Shown here piece after piece: positions 10,701-23,331 of a DNA stretch of 64,000 nt (its first letter is position 1; each line of letters begins with the position of its first letter). The translations under genes were made by a program, and so were the position numbers. The DNA is from Adiantum capillus-veneris (lineage: Eukaryota > Streptophyta > Polypodiopsida > Polypodiales > Pteridaceae), in NCBI GenBank assembly GCA_014529385.2, contig CM043958.1, positions 155,285,293 to 155,349,292 of the forward strand, in the 5' to 3' direction. The notes below the pieces were generated by a model. The model was not told the origin of the DNA. It did not search any database and saw nothing but the letters and a program-made list of their open reading frames with translations.

Positions 10701-12059
10701 ATGCAGATTGTTTCCCTATCCCAAGGGCTTTCTCTTCCTATGGAACCCCTTTCCGTTGCTTCATTACTTGTGTTGAAGTGTATACAAGATTGTGAGGCTT
10801 CAGCCTTAATTTGTGATGCCTCGAAGGAGTCTAGTCTGTCTCTTGTCCAGCTTATTTCTTTTGACCAATGGATGAAGGTTCTTGCTCTCCTTGTTAAGAG
10901 TAAATCGGATGGTATCAACCTATTGTTGGGGTTTTCTTCTAATCTGGTTGGTATTTCCAAAGCCCATATGCAAGATTTAGCTTCCTTCTCGTCTAAACGA
11001 TCGGAACTATCCAATCTCCTCAGAAAATTTTGCGGGCTTAGTCCCATATTTATTACGGCTCCCTCCACTCCTATAGTACCTCCTCCTAACAACCTATTTT
11101 GTAGGGATGCCGCTGCTTTGGAAGCAGTAAAAGAGTTTCAGAAGGACCTTTGCTCACTTAGTGAAGCTTCCCTATTGGATATGGTGCCGAAAGTATCAAG
11201 GGCCTTTCCTTTTTTACCTTCACGACAGATTGAGGTAGAATCCTTGGGTGTAGAGCACAAACTATGGCTGTTCCCAAATAAAGGGTTTCTTGCACCTATT
11301 TCTATGGAAACTTGGGTCTTCCTTGCCAACTTGGCGCCGGCCACTATTGAGGAATGCAAACTTAAAGTCCTCCAAGGAATTCAGCTTTTGGATAAAGGTG
11401 ATCTGATTAAAGCTCCGTTCAATATGGATTTCCTGGATGATAAAAAATGCGGTTCAAATACTGGGTTGTATGCAAGAACCAAAGGTGTGATGACCTTTAG
11501 TAAAAGCAATGCAGATTACTATACTGAAACTGTATGGAATGTTTTCAGGCCTTACCTTAAATGTGCATGCAGATTTTTAGACCCTAAAGCTTCTTGCAAG
11601 TCAAGCATCATTTGGTTTGACCATGCAATTTGGTTTGCACTCAACAATCTACCGAGTCTTTTTCATGACAAAGCGGAAGAATTCCATCTCTCCCTCTTTT
11701 GCTCATGGCTTGGTGGTCAAGCTAGAGAGCTAGTCCTTGCTCAGATCGCTTTTATTCAATACAGATCAATTATGTGTGACACCCTCTAGGAGGTTGGGTC
11801 AGATGAGTGTGGCACTCTTCTTACCACATATGGCAGTTACAAAGGAATAAAGAGTATTGTGGGGCAAATCAAACCTAATATGGACGATGATGAAACTCAA
11901 GTCTCCAAACGCCCTAACACTCTCATCTCTTCGGCTGCATCTTACACATCTTTTTTGACTCCCTCCTCGAGTGATGCTATCTTTGGGAGAGGGAGAGGTA
12001 GAAGTTATGTTAAAGGCCGGGGAAGAAACCTACCAATTAGAAATCTCTTGGATATGTAA
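10701..12059 (+). pseudogene. PLE copy 1 ORF1 (452 codons, one in-frame TAG)
   Basis: The frame opens with ATGCAGATTGTT (MQIVSLSQGL...), where ATGCAG is also a good 3' splice site in frame with the leader exon. It runs to TAA at 12057-12059 with a single TAG at 11787-11789 after MCDTL; the protein continues homologous to copy 2 on both sides, so the TAG is a lesion, not the true end. Recognisable conserved blocks shared with copy 2 are LRKFCGLSP, GVEHKLWLFPNKGFLA, KCACRFLDPKASCKSS and FCSWLGGQARELVLAQ. The C-terminus is Gly/Arg-rich (GRGRGRSYVKGRGRN), fitting RNA binding. No catalytic motif or zinc knuckle is seen. I do not recognise the family; it occupies the position of an ORF1 accessory protein upstream of the RT. 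Confidence 0.6.
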
Positions 12060-12060
12060 T

Positions 12061-14040
12061 ATGCAGGTACAGAGGAATGCCTGTGGCAGACTTTACCTAC
12101 CGCCGAAGGAAGAAGCTTGTAATAGAGTATTTTCACATTGCTTGTTTACTAGCAAGATTTTGGATTTCTTTACTCCCCAATCTATCTTTTCAGAATGTTT
12201 TGGACATGTTTTTGGATCAACTCTTTTACTAAATGAAGTGATGTTCGGATGGAAATACTTGCCACCTATCAAGAATCTTTTTTATTCAAATGATTTCCTA
12301 CGTAATGAGAAAGTTCCTATCTGCTCTTGTCATCTTTTTCCTATGTTTTGTAAGACTTTTTATAAGTTTGGCTCACATGTGTGTACTACTGAGTTGGGAA
12401 TCATATCTGATATTCCTATCAGGAACCTCTTGAAAAAAGGCTTGAATCATATTCCTCTTTTTCCACTAAATCCTCAGCTAGCCTTAGTGGCTCTTCTAGA
12501 ATGCCTGGCCGACTTGGCCTTAAAAATCCAACTAGAGGAAGAAGCTAACATTCTACTTACCTCCACTCTAAAAAATCTTTTTTGGAATAAGATTAGACTT
12601 ATGCCGCAAGAATGGCTTAGCTCTGATACTAACTGGCTTACCCCTAAATTGAAGACTTCCATCTCAGATATTAAGGAGAAATGGTTCATTATTGGACTTG
12701 ATAAAGCCTCTAATACTGCTTCCTTTATTTGTAAAAGGTTAGCATTCGAATCCGCATTTTCTAGGCTCAACGGTCTTGAATTCTTAAAAATTGACACATC
12801 TCTGCTGGAAACTGCGACACTTTTAAATATTGAACTTTCTGGGCTAGGTTATGGTCCCGATTCTCTGAAAATTCCTGTCCTCTTCCCAACTTATAAAAAT
12901 CATAAGAATAAATTTAGATGGATTTCAGACGCTTCCAATAGTCTTTTTTCCCGGATTACGAATGATATCACTTACTGCCTAAATTTTATTTTGGAAGAAA
13001 TAGAGGCTATTTGCGCCATCAAACGCAATGATCTCAAAAGATTCAGAAATATAGATTGCTACCCTTATTGGATCATAAAAAGCGCTGCTGAGGTCACTAT
13101 TAACCTCCCAGAAAACATTTTCTCTATCTTTACGGCAGACATAACACAATGTTATGAGAATATTCCTCTAAGAGGACCTGAAGGTTTGTTTAATACTCTA
13201 TCTACTCTTATACAGTTAGCTTTTTCTCACAGGAAAGAAATCGGATTTACATGTATCTCAACAAAAATGCATAAGGGTTGGGTAAAAAAATCGGATAAAT
13301 CCACCCCTTTCGTTTTTAAAGAGGATGATTTAAATAAATATATCGCTTGGCTCCTTAATAACTGCTGCATCCAAGTAGGTGCTACCTGCTACAAACAAAT
13401 TTTAGGTATCCCGATGGGATTTTCATGCTCTCCGATTATGTGTAATCTTTATCTATGTCACTTCGAATACCAATGGATCTTAAAAATGATTAGTAACCCA
13501 GCTAATACGTTGTTACTTACACACTTTCGGCACTCCTTTAGGTTTATGGATGACTTATGTAGCCTTAACAATCTAGTGTTCAAGGACACACTTAAAGATA
13601 TTTATCCGACTTGTCTTAACATCGAACCTACGTACTCCGATAGAGTTTTATGGCAAGAAAAATGGATCATTTCCAAGACTTACTTCCTAAATATTGAGTT
13701 TACGCTTGCCTCTCCATTTGTAGGTAATTTTTATACTAGTTTCTTCTGGAAAAGAGAAAATCTCAAAATATTCTCCTCTGAATTTACAAAAAGAAAAAGT
13801 AATAGACCTTTCAAAAACTCACTTCATACCTGTCTTGGTATGCTTTTTCTTATTGTTTATGCCTCGTCTGACAACTTTAAAGCATTTGAAGGAATCACTA
13901 CCCTTATTAACAAATTTATTAATAATGGGTTCTCTAAAAAAGACCTTGTTGCATGTATCAGTAACTCATTGAAAAAGCATAACTGGACCGGTCTTAAGTT
14001 TGACCTACAGAATTTGATTAATCTTATTGAACCAGAATAA
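12061..14040 (+). CDS. PLE-type reverse transcriptase (ORF2, 659 aa)
   Basis: Start at MQVQRNACG (12061), one base after the ORF1 stop; an upstream in-frame start at 11971 overlaps ORF1 and lacks homology. RT motifs in order: GLDKASNTASF (counterpart of the PLE DKGG motif) near residue 220; FPTYKNHKNKFRWISDAS near 275; motif A FTADITQCYENIPL near 355 (catalytic Asp); motif B GIPMGFSCSPIMCNLYL near 455; motif C FRFMDDLCSLNN near 495 (catalytic Asp pair); then IYPTCLNIEP and a thumb block. This order, and the DKxx and HK-R motifs, point to the Penelope/telomerase-related RT branch rather than LINE or LTR enzymes. There is no GIY-YIG domain at either end and no RNase H. It should synthesise cDNA from the element RNA at a free 3' end. 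The frame is fully intact, unlike the 20-27 kb copy. Confidence 0.75.
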   Translation: MQVQRNACGRLYLPPKEEACNRVFSHCLFTSKILDFFTPQSIFSECFGHVFGSTLLLNEVMFGWKYLPPIKNLFYSNDFLRNEKVPICSCHLFPMFCKTFYKFGSHVCTTELGIISDIPIRNLLKKGLNHIPLFPLNPQLALVALLECLADLALKIQLEEEANILLTSTLKNLFWNKIRLMPQEWLSSDTNWLTPKLKTSISDIKEKWFIIGLDKASNTASFICKRLAFESAFSRLNGLEFLKIDTSLLETATLLNIELSGLGYGPDSLKIPVLFPTYKNHKNKFRWISDASNSLFSRITNDITYCLNFILEEIEAICAIKRNDLKRFRNIDCYPYWIIKSAAEVTINLPENIFSIFTADITQCYENIPLRGPEGLFNTLSTLIQLAFSHRKEIGFTCISTKMHKGWVKKSDKSTPFVFKEDDLNKYIAWLLNNCCIQVGATCYKQILGIPMGFSCSPIMCNLYLCHFEYQWILKMISNPANTLLLTHFRHSFRFMDDLCSLNNLVFKDTLKDIYPTCLNIEPTYSDRVLWQEKWIISKTYFLNIEFTLASPFVGNFYTSFFWKRENLKIFSSEFTKRKSNRPFKNSLHTCLGMLFLIVYASSDNFKAFEGITTLINKFINNGFSKKDLVACISNSLKKHNWTGLKFDLQNLINLIEPE

Positions 14041-14058
14041 GATGGATCTAATATTTCT

Positions 14059-14097
14059 TGAGGTAGTAGGCCCATATTCTATGGGTCTACTACCTCA
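14059..14097 (+). other. 3' UTR hairpin of PLE copy 1
   Basis: TGAGGTAGTAGG-CCCATA and TATGGG-TCTACTACCTCA form an 18-bp stem (one G-U pair) with a 3-nt loop TTC. It begins 18 nt after the RT stop and lies 30 nt before the (CA)n border. A terminal stem-loop next to the insertion border is a plausible RT recognition structure. The first bases resemble let-7 by chance only. Confidence 0.75.
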
Positions 14098-14124
14098 TAG
14101 AATTTGGTGCCTGGGAAAGGGCAG

Positions 14125-14235
<111 letters not shown>

Positions 14236-14330
14236 TACATGAGTCGTTACTCAAGGTTCTCCACTTTATTTAGTTTAAAAGAACTTTGTTTTTTACAAAA
14301 AACCCCCCCTCCTACCTCTTCACCTTTACA

Positions 14331-14865
14331 TGTCTAGTAGCCCATCCATTACATGATCACACAAACAGCTGTCACAGTAAAAACAGGTGTTTGGATGGTC
14401 TGACAAAGGTAGGATTCGAGTAGATAAGATTACTCCATACTCCAAGGTTCGTGGAGTGATGTTGAAATACACTCTGAGTGGCTGACCATAGCTGCGATAC
14501 AAAAAAATCTTTTGCGATGGAATAAACTACGCTAGCAAATATAATCGTTCTGAAAAACCTCGCTTCATTGAATTTTCTACATAATAGTATCGTGGCCCTA
14601 TGCCCATTGCTTCAGTTACCATCGCAAGACGAATGTTATTCATAAAATGCTCTCGGCCCCAAAGAGTCACCCTTGTCACTCGGTTCTGATATGTCCACCA
14701 CTTCGTCTGAGACACAGATGTGCCTAAGTGCGGAAATAAAAGCCGTTCATAACGGAGGAGTGTGGCTCGCTTAGTAGACTCACTTGAGTGCTGAAGATGT
14801 GAGATAGATATTGCTAAAACCTGATCCCTATTATGAGCCATAGCAGATAAATGTGTTGAATACAC
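14331..14865 (-). pseudogene. Broken copy of the opposite-strand 171-aa gene
   Basis: It encodes the same protein as 7054-7569. It is open from the MAHNRDQ start (near 14841) to a TAG at about 14525, where the upstream copy has CAG (Gln); the downstream frame is still recognisable to the cysteine cluster. Amino-acid changes are otherwise few. The C to T change in a CAG context is what deamination of methylated CHG cytosines would produce in a plant transposon. Confidence 0.65.
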
Positions 14866-16082
14866 CTGATGATAATTTTAGATGTTTGATTTTAACTCTC
14901 AAATAGCTACTCTCAACAATTGCTATGCACTGGTGTGTTTAAAAGATGCTCGTCTTTTATAGACATTTTGGTGACAGAACCCTCTGGTTGGTTATAAAAA
15001 AGAAAAAGAACTTTACTTCTGATGCCTCATCTAGTATGCTTTGGCTTCAGTCTCTAAATTTGTCCTAGGTGTAGAATCTCTTACCAAAGAATCTGATGAG
15101 ATGTAAGTTTATGGGTTACTGTCGGTTGGTACCCACCCTAGGTTGAGAGCACTGGTTCGTATGAAGACTTGGTATCGATATTACGACCGAGAAAAAAAAC
15201 TCTTGCTATCTACGGCTACTGTCATTTAAAAACATAATGTGTTTTAGTATTTTGTAGTGTTTTTTATTTTTTGAAGCCGGGGACTGTTTTGTACATAAAA
15301 GGAAATGAAATTTTTTTTACCCTTTAATTCTTCCACCTGTATTTAGGCTTCGTATGCACTGCTGTACTCTGTTGTGACCATAGCACGCTGGCGTTCTGCC
15401 ACTTGTAAGGAATGCTGTAGATTTATTGTACTGATACGTCTTTGAGCTCTATTCTGGCTTCACGTTCCCGGATCTCGCGCTAAGTATAATCCCGGAATGG
15501 ATGGTCTTGAAGGCCGGCCTCGATGGGGGGATACGTGCAGATCTCATGACCCTGCTGAAGCTTGACAATATCTCGCCTATAAAAAAACCATCAAGGTGAG
15601 CGCCTATGCTCACTTAGCATAGTGATTTGTTACCTCTGTTTTGCATTCAAGTTTGCGTTACTGTGTGACTTCATCATGCCGAAAAAAAATGAGAAAGCTA
15701 TCATGGAGGCTTCTGCATCGAATTTACAGATGTTTTTTTTGCTAGTTTCTAAATTTAAAAAAAAGAATGTGGAGTGAATTTGATTCTGCCTTTATTGCTT
15801 AGCGGGAAATGCTGCTTCTAATAAATGAATGTCGATAACAGATTAACATTGGTAAAACTAACTGCTTTTTCAATTGGATCTTTCGCTTGAGAATGTGATT
15901 CGACTCGCTACTGGATGACTTCTTGGGTAACTTGACTGGGGCAAATTGCTGTCAGTTTTAGTGAATAAAAGATTTTGACTCGAGCTGGTGACTTTAGGGT
16001 AGCCAGGCTTGATTTAAAATGCTGAGGTTATTGGAGTTATGCATATCAAGAAATGGTTCTTTTTAAAGCTTATAAATCTGGA

Positions 16083-16755
16083 AAGTGTCTGTTGACAGAG
16101 TTTTTGCCGGTGTTGATTGCTTACTGATTGTAATTTGAGGCTAAATGCAATTTGTTTTGGAATAGTAGTGGTTCACCTACAGCAAGAAACCCTAAAAAAG
16201 GTTATTTCAAGATTGACATTGTCCTTCTCGCTTTGATCTATACTTGGGTTATGTGCACCTACCAGCAAGAGTATGAAAATTTTACTCCCTCCAGCTTACT
16301 ATACAGGCTAAAGGTAAGTTGACTGGGTTTAAATTAAAAAAAACCTGTTCTTGAACTGTTTTTTCTGATTTGTGATATTTGATTACCTCTGGACTGCTGG
16401 AAGATTTGAGTCTCTTTGACTAAAGTTGAAGGTTTCCGTATAAATGGATTGTGGGAACTACTTTCTGGTTCGATATTCTGGGTATTTTTGGGATGTGATT
16501 AAGCTGACCCTGCTGGATTAGAAATGCTAGTTCACTTGTATAGTTGCTGTATTGTGGTGTGGAAGGCATTATGTCTAAAATGGAAATGGGGGTTCTGACT
16601 GGCTGAGGATGCTTATTTTGTGGAAGAAGGTAAGTATGTATCTGACACTGTAGGGATTTGAATCTGGCTGATGATTCTAAAATAATTATTTATAATTCCC
16701 AAAAACAGTAAGCAAAGATTGTCGGATTCCTTGGTTAGTGGTAAAACTATTGGTT
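16083..16755. other. About 670 bp present only in the downstream repeat copy
   Basis: In the upstream copy, AAATCTGGAAG joins directly to GTTCGATTTATGCAGG at 8815. Here the two are separated by about 670 bp of AT-rich noncoding DNA. The borders are not GT-AG and no target duplication is clear, so it may be a deletion in the upstream copy rather than an insertion. Confidence 0.6.
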
Positions 16756-17458
16756 CGGTTTATGCAGGGTACATTTACTGACCTCATGCTGACTCGGTCT
16801 TTAGTACATATATCTAATATTGTCAATAGTCTAAAGAGACTCCGACTGAAATGAAAACGATGGTCTGTAATGTTTCCAAATTGGATAATGCTTGGAATGC
16901 ATTAAATGACGTCACATACTCTAATTCTGTGGAAATTGGTCTCTCTCACTGGTTCGTACCATTGTACAACACAGGATGGGCTATTTAGTGAAGGGTCTGT
17001 TTTAGATTCACAGATTCAGCTTACTTCTTCTGGCTGTGACTGTGTTGACCGTATGTTATACAAATAAGATAAACTTTATACATCTGACTTGCTTTGGTTA
17101 TTCTCTCTCTTATATTTTCGAACTTTTCTTGGCCTACGAGTTTGCAATATATACTACGGAAAGTATATTTATGTTCTTGGCTTGATTTGTCTACTTCGAT
17201 ACTTTCTCGGAAGAGGACTTGACTTGCTCTTGTGAAGGAGCTCTCTAAATACTATGGTATGATAGCTATTTTTAGTACCAGCTTGGACAAAAGTTTGTCA
17301 GTCATTGCATTATGACAGAGGCAGGTTTTGATAATAATGAAAAATGGCTGTGATCTGAAAATCAGATAATGGGTTTTTTTCAAAGATTTTTTTAAAAAAA
17401 ATAAAAATATATGGAATGTTTTTTGGATTAAGAACCATTCGAAAAGTCAGATGCCTCC

Positions 17459-20211
<2,753 letters not shown>

Positions 20212-20790
20212 ATGGATGGTTCTGGCTTGAAATTTCCTTAATATTTATTTTTGCTAGGACTATTAGCCGGGGGTGTCCTGGGTGTACTATCGGCTCGGTT
20301 AAAAAAATATTTTGACCTTATGGTATCTATACCTTGTGTAAAAATTGGGTGGACCTTTTGTGCTGCTAGGATAAGCTTTGAACAATAGGAAATAAAGGCT
20401 TGAATTTACTATGGTGGGACCTTACCGGTACCTAAACTTGTAGTTAATTGAGGTTATGTGAGTGTGGCAGGTTTCATGACTCTGCAGTACCTTGATTTTT
20501 TGCTTTGACCACTGTGGCTCCCTCCTAGAAGGTCTGTACTAATATCCCATTCCCCTTTTCTCTCTTACGCTCTCCCCCTTCTATGTATAGGCGGTGCGGG
20601 TTAACTCTACTTCTAGTGAATGGGCTTGCTCTATTGCGATGGCGGTTGGCTGCTACTTGCTCCAAAGCCCCCTCTTTGACTCTCTCCCCCCTTCTCCCTC
20701 TGTACCTGGCAGCGTGCTGCTGCTCCAGTCACCTAATGAGGTCGGGTCCGCTTTACAACCATGAAGAGGATGCTACCTGCTCCTAAACCC

Positions 20791-20820
20791 TATAAAAGGT
20801 GAGCTTTTCTAGATCACTTA
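20791..20820 (+). promoter_or_regulatory. TATA box of PLE copy 2
   Basis: TATAAAAGGTGAGC followed by TCACTTAGCA, the same core as at 8306 in copy 1. The match is conserved between two otherwise diverged families. Confidence 0.55.
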
Positions 20821-20920
20821 GCATTGGTAGTGTATGCGTGTGTACTTGGTGTATTGATGTGAATATTAGGACTATATATGACCTACCTACTACTAAGTGA
20901 TACTCTTAAGTATTTGATCT

Positions 20921-20982
20921 ATGGCAAAGGGAAAGGAGAAGCAAGCCATCGTGGAGGGCTGGCCGCTCTGACTCAATCTTAG
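20921..20982 (+). pseudogene. PLE copy 2 leader exon (frame broken)
   Basis: ATGGCAAAGGGAAAGGAG encodes MAKGKEKQAIVEGWPL and then hits TGA. The copy 1 exon is 54 nt and in phase; this one is 62 nt, so a small indel has broken it. The donor CTTAG/GTGAATG at 20983 is retained. Lys-rich character is shared with copy 1. Confidence 0.45.
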
Positions 20983-22288
20983 GTGAATGTTGGCATTAAA
21001 ATGGACTCCTGTCCGATAGTATGATGGTGTTAGTTTTTGTTTGGTTTTCTCATGCACATAGAGGACTTGTATGGCAACTTATGCTAGATCTTTTCAGTAT
21101 TCACTGCTGTCCAAATGGTAAGGTTTGATTAACTTGAAGCTATGGTGCTATTCCTCATACTTAGTTTGTAATGTCACTTATTAAGGTACAAAGCTGTATC
21201 CGTGGTCTTGGTTGTGTTTCCCTTTCATAAGTGAAGGGCTTTTTGTCTATACACATATTCGGTCTTGTCCTTGGCTTGGGTGGTTTTAACATAAGTGGGG
21301 GATTGCAGCCTGTTATGCTGGGTGTTTGGCTCCTTATAAAAGCTTAATAATAGGAGTGATGATCTTCATAACACTTGGTGATGGAGCCCATATGGTAATG
21401 TTGACCTACTTGTTTGGTGTGTAAATTCGGCCTAGCATGTTATGCCCCAGTGATGGGCTTGGTTTTTTAATTAGGTATCCTCTTGCAATACTGGAAGTTT
21501 TTACCTTGGGCCTTTGTTTAAGTTAAAATATGATGAGTGATGTCATTAACACTTAGGGAAGGAAACTAGTTGATGTGGTTGACCCTTTGGAGGGTTGAAT
21601 ATTGTTACTTGGTAGTTTGCATGTTTTGAATAAATGATGCAGTTGGTATTCCGCTATCGATATGTTTCTTGGTTGGATGTCGCGCTCACTATGATTGCTC
21701 TAATATAGTCGATGCCGTCTGTGTATGATGGTCTCTTGATAAAACTACTCAATTTGGCTACTCTAGGTTGATACTTTGTGGTTGATTATGAGCTTACTAG
21801 TCTTGCTCTATTAGGACTTTGATGTCTGAGGACAATGCTCCCTTTGATAGCTACTCAAATTGGCCGTATATACTTTGAACTACTGGCCTTGAGCTATCTC
21901 TTCTTGCTCAACTAAGGTCAAAGCTGACTTAGGTTCGTAATCTTGTGTATTACTTCTCTACTTGGGCGTACATGGTTAAATATTTGATTGGGGATTGGGT
22001 TTTTATTAACTATGACAGAATATGGTTGAGGGTATGGTTGTATAAAGGTATGGATTATGGTAGATGATGGAAATCAGCTACCCATGGAACTATAAGTAGT
22101 TGGTCACTACATCAAGGGTATGAGCCATGGTGACTAGTCTCCTAGTTGGGGATGATATTTGGTACCACCGAATATTCCTGTTATATGTTGCTTGGTTTTA
22201 GGATTGTATCTCTTATACCTACTACCATATATGTGCTACAACAGTGTCTAGGAATGTGTAGAACTTACTAATATCTTTTTTGTAACAG
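20983..22288 (+). other. Intron-like interval of PLE copy 2
   Basis: Noncoding, AT-rich. It starts with the leader donor and ends with TTTTTTGTAACAG, a good polypyrimidine/acceptor. From about 21949 it is duplicated at 26570 onward. Confidence 0.4.
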
Positions 22289-22516
22289 GTGACTCCAAAG
22301 TTCAGATTGACTGCACGTATGAGTACTATCACTGGCCCTGAAAAAATATCTGCAATCAATGCCAAACTCTGTAAAGTAAAAAAACAGGGATATGTGGCAC
22401 ACTTTGGGGCTAAACTGCCTCATAAAACTCGTCTCCATCCTTGTCTTATGAGAGCTTGCAAAGTAAAAGGAGCTCCAATTGGGTTTAGCGAAGTAAATGA
22501 TACCATCTCTGAATAA
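22289..22516 (+). CDS. Conserved 75-aa basic ORF, second exon of PLE copy 2
   Basis: It begins right after the acceptor TTTGTAACAG with GTG ACT CCA AAG (phase 0) and reads VTPKFRLTARMSTITG..., then KLCKVKKQGYVAHFGAKL and MRACKVKGAPIGFSEVNDT, stop TAA. There is no upstream ATG, so it would need splicing to the leader exon. It is Lys/Arg-rich with two Cys and two His, small and soluble-looking. A second copy at 26914-27141 differs at about 10 of 74 residues but is also open. I do not recognise a family and it is absent from copy 1. It could be a nucleic-acid-binding accessory. Confidence 0.45.
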   Translation: MTPKFRLTARMSTITGPEKISAINAKLCKVKKQGYVAHFGAKLPHKTRLHPCLMRACKVKGAPIGFSEVNDTISE

Positions 22517-22567
22517 TTGAGTAGCTTCACATCTTGTATTATTATCTTTGAAAGAATTTTAGTTAAG

Positions 22568-22665
22568 TGACATCTATAACATGTGGGATACCCATGCATC
22601 ACTTGCATACGGTGCCAATGCTACCTGGAAGTTGTGTGGTTTCCATGGGTGCAGGTGAGGGTTAC
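22568..22665 (+). other. Conserved potential RNA pseudoknot, PLE copy 2
   Basis: CCCATG pairs with CATGGG, and CACTTGCA pairs with TGCAGGTG (one G-U), in crossing order; a small hairpin TGGAA/TTCCA can form between. The second copy at 27191-27290 has CACCTGCA, which restores the G-C pair. The block ends in GTGCAGGTGAGGG as in copy 1. Confidence 0.45.
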
Positions 22666-23002
22666 CTTCTCAACTATGGTTTTCAAAGTTCCCTGGCTTG
22701 AGGATGGTGGACTTATTGTTCTTTTGGCTCTTAAATCTCTTAGACTTGTGTATAAAGTCTATTCTGTACTATGAATGGGAGTTATACCACCTTTTTATTG
22801 ACATAGTGTCTAGTGTCTTTTGTAATTTGTAAGAATTATTTGGTGTTTATGTTATATTGGTTACTGGAACACACACACCTAACACCAAGAGTAGTTGTGA
22901 TACTATTCAAAGACCTAGTTACTATATTTTATTCGCGATGTCTGTCCTAGATAAGCTTTACCGGGTTTGACCCCTATGGGATGGGACTCTCTTCACATGG
23001 CC

Positions 23003-23230
23003 TGTTGGAATTAGGGTTGCAGAGAAACACACACAGCTTGGAGAAGACGAAGGAAGCTCAAGGCACACAATAGAGAGTGTATTACTTAGTGTGCAATGGA
23101 AAGATAGATAGCCCTAGAGTGATGGGCGTATATACAATGCACGGGGGAAAAAACCTCCTAAAGAGGGAAAAAATTGCCCCGGCGGTCCTAGTGTGTTCAC
23201 ACACATCACTACCACATGTATATGGTAACA
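23003..23230. mobile_element. 228-bp solo LTR
   Basis: It begins TGTTGGAATTAGGG and ends ATGGTAACA (TG...CA), and is flanked on both sides by TGGCC (22998-23002 and 23231-23235), a 5-bp target duplication. There is no internal region. Length and TGTTGGAATT start fit a small copia-type or TRIM LTR left by LTR-LTR recombination. It interrupts PLE copy 2 between its repeat and ORF1. Confidence 0.75.
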
Positions 23231-23331
23231 TGGCCCTTATGGGTTGTCCTGGTCAGTTGTAGTCTGAAGAGGTTACCAATTCATACAATTATTCTTATAT
23301 TTCTTTTATTAACATCTTGTTTGACAATGCA

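Noticed and set aside
14059-14080. let-7 microRNA-like sequence TGAGGTAGTAGG
   Set aside because: Only 12 bases match and the rest of the hairpin differs. let-7 is an animal gene; the stem is explained as a PLE 3' hairpin.
22568-22665. HDV-like ribozyme
   Set aside because: The crossing helices resemble a double pseudoknot, but there is no room for P4 or a catalytic C in J4/2 because the two 3' arms abut.
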